The notes under the pieces were generated by a model. It saw only the letters and a list, made by a program, of their open reading frames with translations. It was not told the DNA's origin and did not search any database. Shown in pieces: positions 32,573-42,273 of a stretch of 64,000 nucleotides of DNA. This DNA comes from Rhodocollybia butyracea (taxonomy: Eukaryota; Basidiomycota; Agaricomycetes; Agaricales; Omphalotaceae), in contig JADNRY010000016.1 of assembly GCA_015501585.1 (NCBI GenBank), positions 372,001 to 436,000 on the forward strand. The letters are read 5' to 3'. Each line of letters starts with the position of its first letter. The first letter of the stretch is position 1. A program made the translations under genes and the position numbers.

Positions 32573-33390
32573 GTCCAGGTTCCCCAACCGCTAGTAAAGG
32601 AAGTTGGTGCTGGTTGTGCTGGTTGTGATCTGGCGGCACTTGACGGAGTACGAGGACGGGGTTCATTGTCATCATCGCTACTCGTGTCACTGTCAGAGTC
32701 TGAGTCACTATCTGAATCAGAGTTCGATTCCGAATCGCTGATCGAAGGCCTTGCTAGTCGATTTAGACTTGGATTTGGATTTGGTATGGGCTGGAAGGGT
32801 ATTAAGTATTGCTTCCTGAATGAGCACGATGGATTCAGTACCCAAGGTGACTACTTGGCTGACAAGGCAGAGGTGACCTGGGCCAAGTTACTGGAGCAAG
32901 TTCCACAGAGTCGGCTGCGAGGATAGCACTCAATGGCGTAGAGGGCTGTTGTACTATTGTACCGGTAAGATCGACCACCGCTGAACCTAACAACTTCTTT
33001 GTTTGCTTTATTCGGCTTTTCTTTTCCTTTCTTCGTTGTTTCTTCTTCTTGCGTTCTTCCTCCTTCTTCTTGGCACCCTTCTGTTTCTCTAGATTCTTTC
33101 GCTCTTCCTCAACCCAGGCTGGTGCATTAGGGCTTTGAGGCGTGTTCAGACTGTCAAGAACAGCTTAGCTACTCGAAGATGGGACAGAACTCTTCGTCTG
33201 GTACTTCCTCTGCGAACTCCTTTGCCAGCCTAGATAACACGGCTGGAGAAAAGGAGAATGGGTGTGCTGGATCTTTGGACGAGGGTTAGGCTGAAAAGAG
33301 GTGGAACAGGCATGAGGAACGGAGACAAAGGACGTAGCACGAGAACGAGCAGGAGAGCCAGTAGCAGCACTAGCAGCACCTCCAACCAAG
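32573..33390 (-). pseudogene. Duplicated 3' fragment of the BCS1-like gene
   Basis: It matches the last exon of the BCS1-like gene (about 42322-43256) on the same strand, starting at CTGTCCAGGTTCCCC and ending near CACCTCCAACCAAG. It has many indels and lost frames, has lost the stop and the AAA domain, and lacks a promoter. It arrived as part of a segmental duplication with F-box copy 2. Confidence 0.75.
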
Positions 33391-36300
33391 GTTACAGCTT
33401 CCGCATCGGCGACAGGAGAGAGCCTGAGAGAGTGTAGCTTGAAATTCTGTTTCTCGAGCCGTTGATTTGGGCCTGAAGAACTATGGTTTCTCGATATCTT
33501 TATATCAGATTTGTTTGCTCGCTCTGGGCTAACCACGAATGAACCAAATTCCGAGCGAGGTTCGTTTTCCAAATGAGCTCATTCCGCAGAGCTTAAGTTT
33601 AAGTATGCGTATTTTCAGGGATTTTCGCGGACTGAGCGCATGGTGAATGCAGTGAGGCCATGAAATTGAATAGGCGCGCAAGGAGCGCCAAAGCGCTTTT
33701 TTCCCTGCCGCTTTCTGGAGCTAGCCAGAAATTAAAGCTTTTTTTCGCTGGAAGACTATTCTCAAACAATAATCAGCTCTTCTTTATCCAAAAAATCATG
33801 CTGCTTTTCTGGAGTTTGCCGATCGAAAGAAGGACCGACGCAGTTGATGAAAATTCGTACGCCCTCTGAACGATCTGAACACTCAACAGGGTTATTTCAG
33901 TCTCACAGCTATATCTGTCACTCTGCCGCCGGCGTATTTAAATCCCCGCAATTCTGCTATGTAGGCTAATCTTTCCACAGAGCTTCTGCGAAATCCTCCA
34001 TGCAATTTTCCGTTATTTTCCAGCCTACCACCTACCGAACCTTGGTAAACATCACTGGCTACATGGTTCGGAAGACCAGGACTGGCGACAATTGTACATA
34101 TACCATGTACCCTCATCCTTCCAAAATCTGTACTTGACAAATCCAAGGTCGTCGATCAACTATCGTGCCTCACGAGTTGAACGACTGCCACTCTCCTGTC
34201 GCGGAAGTTCCGCTCTCAAGTCTATCTAGCACATGGCAATCTTGTTGACGAAGTATCTGCCTGGTTGTCCGGCCACCCTTATCTCATATGTGCTTCCATT
34301 TGTCTATATATACTTGTACTATTACTCATTATTTGATCTTCTTTTCCTTCTCGCTATCACTGATCCCCTCTTTATAGAGGTTTCCCACTGCTTGTTTCTC
34401 AACATTATTCAGAACCTAGTAGTGCATTACCTCGCACACGAGTTCTTCCTTCGGTTGTAGTGCTCGTCTAGCACACAACGTTCTCCATTCCTTGCTATAG
34501 CGCCCTCCTAGCGCATAGCTGGCTTTCTCTTGGACTCTAGATCATTTGACGTCGATTTATATCATCTCTCGCGCTGGAATGGACCTCTTCCTCTTGTACC
34601 TGCCGTATGCTGCTCATTCCTGGGTGCACGGCATGTTCATTCATCTCCAACGCCATTTCACTTCGCTAATCCTGGACACCGCTGGTCATGGGTTTTCTTG
34701 AAACCCTTTCATCTATCTTCGATCGTAGACTGGTTCGCCTATCCTAATCTCTGATAGAAGCATTTCATTTCGATCAAAAATCTTGATGTCGATCATTCTG
34801 CAGCTGGGTACATCTTTCATTCAACGCCCGTGGCATCTCCAGTAGTCTAATCATGCTCTCAGGCTCCATGTACGAATTTGAGTTCTTTAAATTCGGTGCA
34901 TGCGAAAGGCATGACAACTTCCGACTTTACAGCGCTCGCTGAGCGCCTAACTTTGAATCTTTTCGTCCGACTACGTTCATCACCCTTATTGGACTTTTCT
35001 CAAACGTTATCTATTCCAGGACCCCGAATCTCTCTGAAGGATGTTGCTGCATTACCGGGATGCTACTGAGTCTGTGATGAAGGATATGTGGATGGAAGGA
35101 CGAGAAAACAGGCCGCAGTGCTTTGCTAGCATGCGGTGTTCCTGGTTTATCTTCAGGACTTGCTCGTGAGGTTGAAACACAACACCAAGGTGCTTTACTA
35201 GCACTTAGCTTGTCACTCAGCGTTCGAAAATACAGCACCACAGTTCAACGTTCAACAGACACCGTTTTCTACCATCTCTGCCGTTCTTTCCAACGTCTTC
35301 TCGTCAAATCTGGGGCCTTCGTCTATCGCTGGACTTACTCGTCAATCCTTTCATCCATCCTCTTATTCATCCGCCTTTACTCAACATCCACCTACCCTCG
35401 CCTCCTGGACAAGCAACATCAGCTTGTGTAACTATACCACTCTCATTTCTGAGCCCATTGCAATAGACCATCTTCAAAGAAGGATGACGGAGAGGTTGGG
35501 ATATTGCTGGGTCGCAGGATAAGAAATTTTGAGGTGGAAGTGGAAGGATGAGAAAACAGACCGCAGCGTATAGCTAGTACGCGGTATTATTATCGTCTCT
35601 TTGGGAATTGGACTGAGCGACATCGCATTAGTACTGGCTTCCAACAGCGCCACTATGGTATTCATCGAAAGCTTGAGGACTCGCTCACGAGCTCCGGACC
35701 CATTTCACCTCATCCCGCAACGCAACAATGCACGCGCGCGCTATTCTCCAGCCCAAAAACTCCGCCGACTCCTGTATGTCCTGCCCCATTGTATTTCCAT
35801 CTCGTCAACCAGATTCTTGGTCTCTCTACATTAGTTCGCCATGCCCATAGGACTCATTTCAGAGATTAGAGATTTTGCTGGATGGAGTTGATGAATTTAT
35901 GTGATGTGGCAGGCGGGGACAGCCCGCAGTGCTTCTCTAGCACGCGGTGTCTGGAATTCATCCACACTGGAAGCTCGCATCGAGTTGGAGTTGTTTATTC
36001 TCACCCGAGAACACGCACTTGTCTCGTTTTCAAACTCTCTGGCAACGTTATCCTCATCCAACTCTTCACTAGCTTCACTGCCTGCTTTCTCTCCCGTTAC
36101 CTCGATTCCGATGCTTCACCGGTTACAGGAATTCATTCGCCGTTGATTTTCCTGGCTGCTCACCCCGACTTCCATCCAAACGACTATACTCTCAGTTCTT
36201 GGATTCTTACAGCTACCTAACATCCCCGGATGAGTAGCACACGTTGGAGATTAGGTTTTTGGGATGGTCATCTTGGCGTGAGGACGAGGGCTCTGTGGGT

Positions 36301-37895
36301 GTGGTGGAGTCCGAAGACATGCCGCAACGATCCTCCAGCACGCGGCACTAGTTGTCTGCAGGCTCATGTGCTCACTTCGAACCGGGTTTTGTTTCCTCTT
36401 AGAAGCTCGGCATTCCCAACTCCCTTCATTTTTCTTTGTTTCCATATCGGTCATTCCCAATCCTTGCCCACCTTCTCCACCCTTCAACCACATTCGTTGG
36501 CAACAGCCTCTATCGTTCGATGACCAAACTTGATTCAGTGGTACCGCTTGAGTATCGTGATCAAACATCGGGATGCCAGCAGATGAAAAGGGAAAACAGG
36601 ATCGGGCCCATGGAACGGTAGACCGCAGTGCTCTTCTAGCATGCGGTACCTTCAGCTCGTTGGTTTCTTGGGATCAATAGGGAGGTACTGGTGAACTGTC
36701 TTGGTGATCAGAACTTTTCGACTCACGGTCAAGTCTCGGTGGAGATCACCTTCAGTCAGGAGAGTTGTCCTTTGAAGAGAACTTGTCCTCCTACCTCAAA
36801 CCGCCACAGATGACTCACCTTTCCACCTCGCTGGATCAACGAGTCGCCCTCATTTCGAGACGACGAAGATCGGGCGCTCAGACTTCCGAGTTCACAAGAC
36901 TGCCGCTCTCCTATCTTTGACGTCGAGATTGGACTCAATGCACCGCGCACGATTGCTGCCAGTGAACACCATCTTGTACACGGGCATCCGACTCTTTCTA
37001 TCCCTTCTGTTCACCTCAATGGCCTAGAACCGTGAAACTTTTTTATATGTGTTCTGGCTTAATGTATGGTGGCTAGTCGAAGTGCGTTACTCGCACTCAA
37101 CTTTTTCTTACATTTCAAAGTGCACTACTCGCACTCGATTGTTTTATAATGTAGAACCACAATGGAAAGGATTATCAGGCATGGCTCGGATCGCTTAAGA
37201 ATTGGAGTTCTTTTAAGTACATGAGATATAGTGCTCTTCTAGCACATCTCTAGAACTTCTTTATTCAACTGAGTATTGTTAGTTGAAGGTGATGATTGGG
37301 GGGCAGGGAGTACTAGCCGTGCACTCTGTCCTCTGAAAATCGACGCCTCCCTGTCGAAACCTTTCCCTTCTCGTTGATCAACAATACATCCACAGCGCTT
37401 GCCGAGCGCCTAACCGCTCCATCTTCCCAATGTTCATCTACCCTTTCGGTCTCAGGATACTTTCAGCCCTTCCCGCCGCATGTTCGGAACTCACGCGTCA
37501 ACCCCAAGACCTGCGGCTCTGGGGCTGGTTTGGCATGTCTCTGAGGCAGAATAAGACGAAGGACCACAGTGCTTTTCTAGCACGCGGTACTTTCAGCTCG
37601 CTGACTTCTTATGGACTAAAGAGCAACTCGGATCTGTTTTACGTTGAAATTCAATTGCGTAACAGTCATTCCATCTACCTACCACCCTCGTGTCTATGGA
37701 TTGGTTAGGAGACAAGGGATGGGCTAGGATGTTGCCAGGTGAGGACGAGGGACCTGGGTTAGGCACATCATTAGCGAGGGACGAGAGACTTGTGGGACCA
37801 CGGGAAGTATGAAGACACGCCGCAGTCTCATTTCGAAATGAATCCAGTAGATACTTATTTTTAAGGTGACTTTGAAATGTCAGTTCGCAAAAACA
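33391..37895. other. Non-coding tract dominated by diverged tandem units and hairpins
   Basis: No credible gene is seen in 4.5 kb; all open frames are short. The tract from 34.4 kb onward holds the hairpin series listed next. It also has repeated longer words around them, such as GGAAGGA-GAGAAAACAG before the hairpins at 35112 and 35561, and GAGGACGAGGG near 36281 and 37741. This suggests units of roughly 350-450 bases that have diverged strongly. Confidence 0.5.
34454..37587 (+). repeat. Cluster of about 14 similar short hairpins
   Basis: The best copies read CCGC, a bulged A, GTGCT, a five-base loop, AGCAC (or AGCAT), GCGG: 35113-35136, 35924-35947, 36623-36646 and 37564-37587. Weaker copies of the same layout are at 35561-35584 and 36322-36345. 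Variants keep the inner stem but change the outer one by compensating bases: 34454-34479 (GTTGT with ACAAC), 34495-34518 (CTAT with ATAG), 37223-37250 (GAGAT with ATCTC). Inner-stem-only forms are at 34931, 35190, 37081, 37119 and 37395. All lie in the same direction. Outer stems that differ yet still pair argue for a conserved structure rather than a conserved word. Confidence 0.7.
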
Positions 37896-39452
37896 TCAAA
37901 TCATATCTTCCTCCCGTACATAAAGGGTGCCCTCCACAATTGTAAATCCCCCCGCTTGGAGATACTGCAGTCGCGAATTCTCCTCAGCATTGAATGTAGA
38001 CAACCATTCATCCTGAGGATCCAATAAGGATGGATTAAGAGGAACTTCAGAGCTCCTTGGCAAGCTCACGGCTGTGCCGTTACCGTAACCCTGATCTTGA
38101 GTCAGGTCAATCACCCTATCGATTTGTACCTTCATCAGCCGGGAGTGAACACGAAAACATTTCATCTTCTCTTCCAGCCACCGAGACTCAACAACCTCGA
38201 GGAGTTGGTTCGGTAGCAGAGCGTTGGAATTCCGCAGAGCATTGGTATTCCGCAAAACGTTGGAACTCTGCTCGCTGTACTGGCCGAACCGCAAAAACTC
38301 GAGGTGTGGTAAAACAGCCTGCTCTTCCTTGTCCTTGCAAATGAGTGACTGCAAAAACGTTTTTGGTACTACCTTCTTGGCAATGAAAGTGAATGAACGT
38401 AGAGAGCTAAATGCATTGATGATAATTGGGAGTTCCTCGGGTGGAATGAGATCTGCACGAATGAGGGAAAGGTGCGTAAGATGGAAGCGTTTGGAAAAGG
38501 CAACCAATGTTGAAGCTAATGGATTATTACGATTGTACCCCCCCATGACGCTCGACATTAAAAATTCAAGGTGAAGCTCAGTAAGAGATGGTGCATCGAT
38601 GAAGGCGAGTGCATTACTCTCCACTAATGTCGCCTCAGATTCACTTTTCAGGGTAAATGCCGTCAAATTGGGGGGTGTTAGCGGAAGCATGCTAGAATAA
38701 TCACCACAGTACCCAAACCATAGAGTGCAATCAACAAGGTTTTGGAAGCTGGTCAACAAATTCCATGAAGTTCCTGGGGTTATGCTACTCTTGTTTTCTA
38801 GCGAAAGGGATGTCACATGAGTGCCGTTGAAGAAAAAATTGTCGAAGAGGAAACAGCCATACTCCGAGCCATACAGCGCGAGTGAATCACTGTTACACCA
38901 CCGCCAGTTTAGCTTTCTAAGCGGCGATTTGGCGAATGCAAAGACTTTAGGGGGATTTCTAGGTTGATCCTGCCCCTTCTGGTCGATAGTCAGATCGAGC
39001 GTGGTCAGGATGGGGAAAGAGCCACTAGGCAGACTGATTAGCGGTGTCAGTGATTTTACAGTCCCTTGTATCTTCAGAGTTCGAATTCGTGAAGAGACAG
39101 AAACCATAGCTGTAACGACTCCTGGAGGAACACATCTACGAGGTTCAAACAGGCTTAACGGCTGCTCCTGCTCTATGCGCACATCTACCGGTAAAACGCT
39201 CCTGTTAAGCCATGTCATGATCATGGACTGGTAGTCGAAATCACTCAAACTTAGGCCAAAAGACATGTAGAGGATGGTCCACAGTCGCGGTGCGCTATTC
39301 AGCGCAACATCTCTCCAAGAATGACAGACATGCGTGAGGAGAAGCTGAGCAAGAGGCTTGTCATGATTTAGCTCCGAGTACGCCACGAAAATGTCGGACA
39401 AAAGTTCGTTGGCAAGTTGGGTTATAATGTGTGGCTGAACTTCGTCATTCAT
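37896..39452 (-). CDS. F-box-like protein, copy 3 (intact)
   Basis: Single exon, ATG at 39452, 518 residues. An F-box-like motif lies at about residues 10-60 (QLANELLSDIFVAYSELN, CHSWRDVALNSAPRLW), followed by leucine-rich stretches typical of the large Agaricomycete F-box-like/LRR families. Such proteins usually recruit substrates to SCF ubiquitin ligases through Skp1; substrate unknown. Compared with copy 4 it has an insertion of repeated Asn/Leu/Arg residues (RNTNALRNSNAL at about residue 415). It lies in a same-strand tandem series with copies at 25.5, 28.8-31.6 and 39.8 kb. Confidence 0.82.
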   Translation of the reverse strand: MNDEVQPHIITQLANELLSDIFVAYSELNHDKPLAQLLLTHVCHSWRDVALNSAPRLWTILYMSFGLSLSDFDYQSMIMTWLNRSVLPVDVRIEQEQPLSLFEPRRCVPPGVVTAMVSVSSRIRTLKIQGTVKSLTPLISLPSGSFPILTTLDLTIDQKGQDQPRNPPKVFAFAKSPLRKLNWRWCNSDSLALYGSEYGCFLFDNFFFNGTHVTSLSLENKSSITPGTSWNLLTSFQNLVDCTLWFGYCGDYSSMLPLTPPNLTAFTLKSESEATLVESNALAFIDAPSLTELHLEFLMSSVMGGYNRNNPLASTLVAFSKRFHLTHLSLIRADLIPPEELPIIINAFSSLRSFTFIAKKVVPKTFLQSLICKDKEEQAVLPHLEFLRFGQYSEQSSNVLRNTNALRNSNALLPNQLLEVVESRWLEEKMKCFRVHSRLMKVQIDRVIDLTQDQGYGNGTAVSLPRSSEVPLNPSLLDPQDEWLSTFNAEENSRLQYLQAGGFTIVEGTLYVREEDMI

Positions 39453-39805
39453 GCTCAGTGATATGTTTCCTGTTCAGACAAGACTGAGCAAGGTTAAAAT
39501 TACAGAGCGTTGAGATACATACAGTTTAATGTAGAAACAATAAATGGGTGAGCACGTGTGATCAACGCTTTCAAAAAATGCCACGGCCTAATGGCCACTA
39601 CACTTGAATTTCGGGGTGGAAATCGAGAAAGAGTACTTTCGACCCATTGATTCGCCTAGAATATACCAAACTCGAAGTATCTGTTATAACTAATCGCGAC
39701 TGGCCCATTTCGAAACGAATCAGGTAGATACTTATTTGAAAGGTCGGTAAATGTCAAAGACAAGAAAATGGGCGCTAACCAGTGAAGAATTGTTCACAAG
39801 AAACA
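39453..39805. other. Short spacer between F-box copies 3 and 4
   Basis: 353 bases holding the promoter of copy 3 and the 3' flank of copy 4. It repeats the flanks seen at other copies (GAGTACTTTCGACCCATTG near 39630). No gene. Confidence 0.55.
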
Positions 39806-41311
39806 TCAAATCATATCTTGCTCCCGTATATAAATGGTACCCTCCACGATTGTAAATCCCCCTGCTTGTAGACGCTGTAGTCGCGAATTCTCTGCAGCAT
39901 TGAATCTAGATAACCATTTATCCTGAGGATCCAATGAGGATAGGTTAAGAGAAGCTTCAGAGCTATTTGGCAAGAGAGCCGTGTTATCTTGATTTCGAGT
40001 CAGGTCAATCACCCTATCGATTTGTACCTTCATCAGCCGGGAGTGAATATGGAAACGTTTCATCTTCTCTTTCAACCACCGAGACTCAACAACTTCGAGA
40101 AGTTGTTTTGGCAGTAGAGCGTTGGAATTCCGCTTGTTATACCGCCCGAACCGCAAATACTCGAGGTGTGGTAAAACAGGTTGCTCATCCTTTTTCTTGC
40201 ATATGAGTGACTGCAAAAATGTTTTTGGTACTACCTTCTTGGCAATGAAAGTGAACGAACGAAGAGAGCTGAAAGCATTGATGATAACCAGGAGTTCCTT
40301 GGGTGAGATGCGATCCGCACGTATGAGGGAGAGGTGTGTAAGATGGAATCGTTTGGAAAAGTCAACCAATGTCGAAGCCAATGGGTTATCAGGATTGTGC
40401 TCGCCCATGACGCTCGACATTAAAAATTCGAGGTGGAGCTCAGTAAGAGACGGTGCGTTGATGAAGGAGAGTGCATTACTCTCGACTAATGCTGCCTCGG
40501 ATTCACTTTTCAGGGTAAATGCCGTCAAATTGGGGGGTGTTAGCGGAAGCATGCCAGAATAATCATCATAGTACCCAAGCCATAAAGTGCAATCAACGAG
40601 GTTTTGGAATCCAGCCAGCAGATTCCATGAAGTTCCTGGGGTCATGCTATTCATGTTTTCCAGCGAAAGGGACGTCACATGAGTGCTGTCGAAGGAAAAA
40701 TTGTCCAAGAAGAAACAGCCATACTCCTGGTCTCTGATCCAGGTCGTCGGATCGTTAAACCGCCAGTTTAGCTTTGTAAGGGGGGATTTGGCGAACGCAA
40801 AGACCTTAGGAGGATTTTCAGGTTGATCCTGCCACTCCTGGTAGATAGTCAGATCGAGCATGGTCAGGATGGGGAAGGAGTCACTAGGCAGGCTGATTAA
40901 CGATGTCCATGACTTTACAGTGCCTTGTATCTTCAGAGCTCGAGTTCGTGAAGAGACAGAGACCATAGCTGTAATGACTCCTCGAGGAACGTCTTTACGA
41001 GGTTCAGACGGGTGAGACGGTTGCTCCTGCTCTATGCGCACATCTATCGGTAAAACGCTCCTGTTGAGCCATGTCGTGATCATGAACTGGTGGTCAAAGT
41101 CACTATAATTTAGGCCAAAAGACATGTAGAGGATGGTCCACAGCCGCGGTGTGCTATTCAGCGCGACATCTCTCCAGGAATGACAGATATGTGTGAGGAG
41201 AAGCTGAGCAAGAGGCGTGTCATAGTTCAGTTCCGAGTACGCCACGAAAATTTCGGATAGAAGTTCGTTGGCAAGTTTGTTTATAATGTGTGGCTGAGTA
41301 TCATCAGTCAT
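39806..41311 (-). CDS. F-box-like protein, copy 4 (intact)
   Basis: Single exon, ATG at 41311, 501 residues. F-box-like motif at about residues 10-60 (NKLANELLSEIFVAYSELN, CHSWRDVALNSTPRLW), then the same leucine-rich body as copy 3, including LTHLSLIRADRISPKEL and NAFSSLRSFTF. It is adjacent to the BCS1-like gene in the same arrangement as copy 2 and the BCS1 fragment, so this pair is the likely source of that segmental duplication. Role in an SCF complex is inferred from the domain only. Confidence 0.83.
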   Translation of the reverse strand: MTDDTQPHIINKLANELLSEIFVAYSELNYDTPLAQLLLTHICHSWRDVALNSTPRLWTILYMSFGLNYSDFDHQFMITTWLNRSVLPIDVRIEQEQPSHPSEPRKDVPRGVITAMVSVSSRTRALKIQGTVKSWTSLISLPSDSFPILTMLDLTIYQEWQDQPENPPKVFAFAKSPLTKLNWRFNDPTTWIRDQEYGCFFLDNFSFDSTHVTSLSLENMNSMTPGTSWNLLAGFQNLVDCTLWLGYYDDYSGMLPLTPPNLTAFTLKSESEAALVESNALSFINAPSLTELHLEFLMSSVMGEHNPDNPLASTLVDFSKRFHLTHLSLIRADRISPKELLVIINAFSSLRSFTFIAKKVVPKTFLQSLICKKKDEQPVLPHLEYLRFGRYNKRNSNALLPKQLLEVVESRWLKEKMKRFHIHSRLMKVQIDRVIDLTRNQDNTALLPNSSEASLNLSSLDPQDKWLSRFNAAENSRLQRLQAGGFTIVEGTIYIREQDMI

Positions 41312-42273
41312 GCTAAGTAATGTATTTCCTGTTCAGACAAGACTGAGCATGGTTAGAATTACACTGCCATTATAGAGCGTTGAGATACATACTCCTCGTG
41401 AAAGTGGAAGAAATAAATGGGTGATGAGTCACGAAGCGCGTAATTATCGAGGCACGTGGAATTGGAATTGATTACACGGCCCATTCGTGGTTTCAAAAAC
41501 TTTAAAGCGCCACGGCCAGTTTTCAAGAAACTTCGCGGTGTCTACATAAGTGTAGATCGTGAAAGAGACTATTTCGACCCATTGCATTGAACCGCTTATG
41601 ATATGCCATACTCTTCCCATTACCGAAAGTACAGCTTGTAGCTCGCAGTTGTATGCTCAAAGGGGCCGGCCAATGAAATCCATTACAGAATTTAATCGCA
41701 GAGGAAGGGTCTGCTCTTCTTGTCTGTATATACAAATTTCAAATGCGTATGTCATTGTTAATGGATGAAGCTAAAGTACAAAATGACCTCAAAAGCCCAA
41801 ACGGAGAACAAGTAAAAGTTCGTCAAAGATACCGCAAAACGTAAGATTCATCGTCGATATGAAGACCCGACACGACCAGGCTGGCTGAACAGAAGCATAA
41901 TCGTAGCATACAGATGGAGCAAATAAGTTTGGACGAAGACAATGTACATATACGCTTGGAGCATCAATTGAAAGCTCGCAAGTGCATACGTACTAGTAGA
42001 AGACAGAGGCACAAGATGCATGACTCGGACATGCGTGATGCTGGGGAGCTCTGTGTTTGTGTCTGTGTCTAGAGGGTTGACGGTGGAAATGGTGGCCGTC
42101 TCACCAGGAGACTCGATGTCTTCCTCTTGCACCTCTCGATTCGAACTGTTTGCAACTGATACTACAGAATTCTTGCCAGGGGCAACTGCATCGTTCAAGT
42201 CCAACATTCCGGTTGTCGCTCCCACACCCCTCATTTTCTCGCCTTTAGTACCTTCATCCTGTGCTATCTTTAG
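41312..42273. other. Spacer between F-box copy 4 and the BCS1-like gene
   Basis: Promoter of copy 4 and 3' UTR of the BCS1-like gene; source copy of the duplicated flank at 31626-32572. No supported gene. Confidence 0.55.

Noticed and set aside
34454..37587. CRISPR-like array
   Set aside because: Hairpin units are irregularly spaced by hundreds of bases, the spacers are not uniform, and the genome is eukaryotic.
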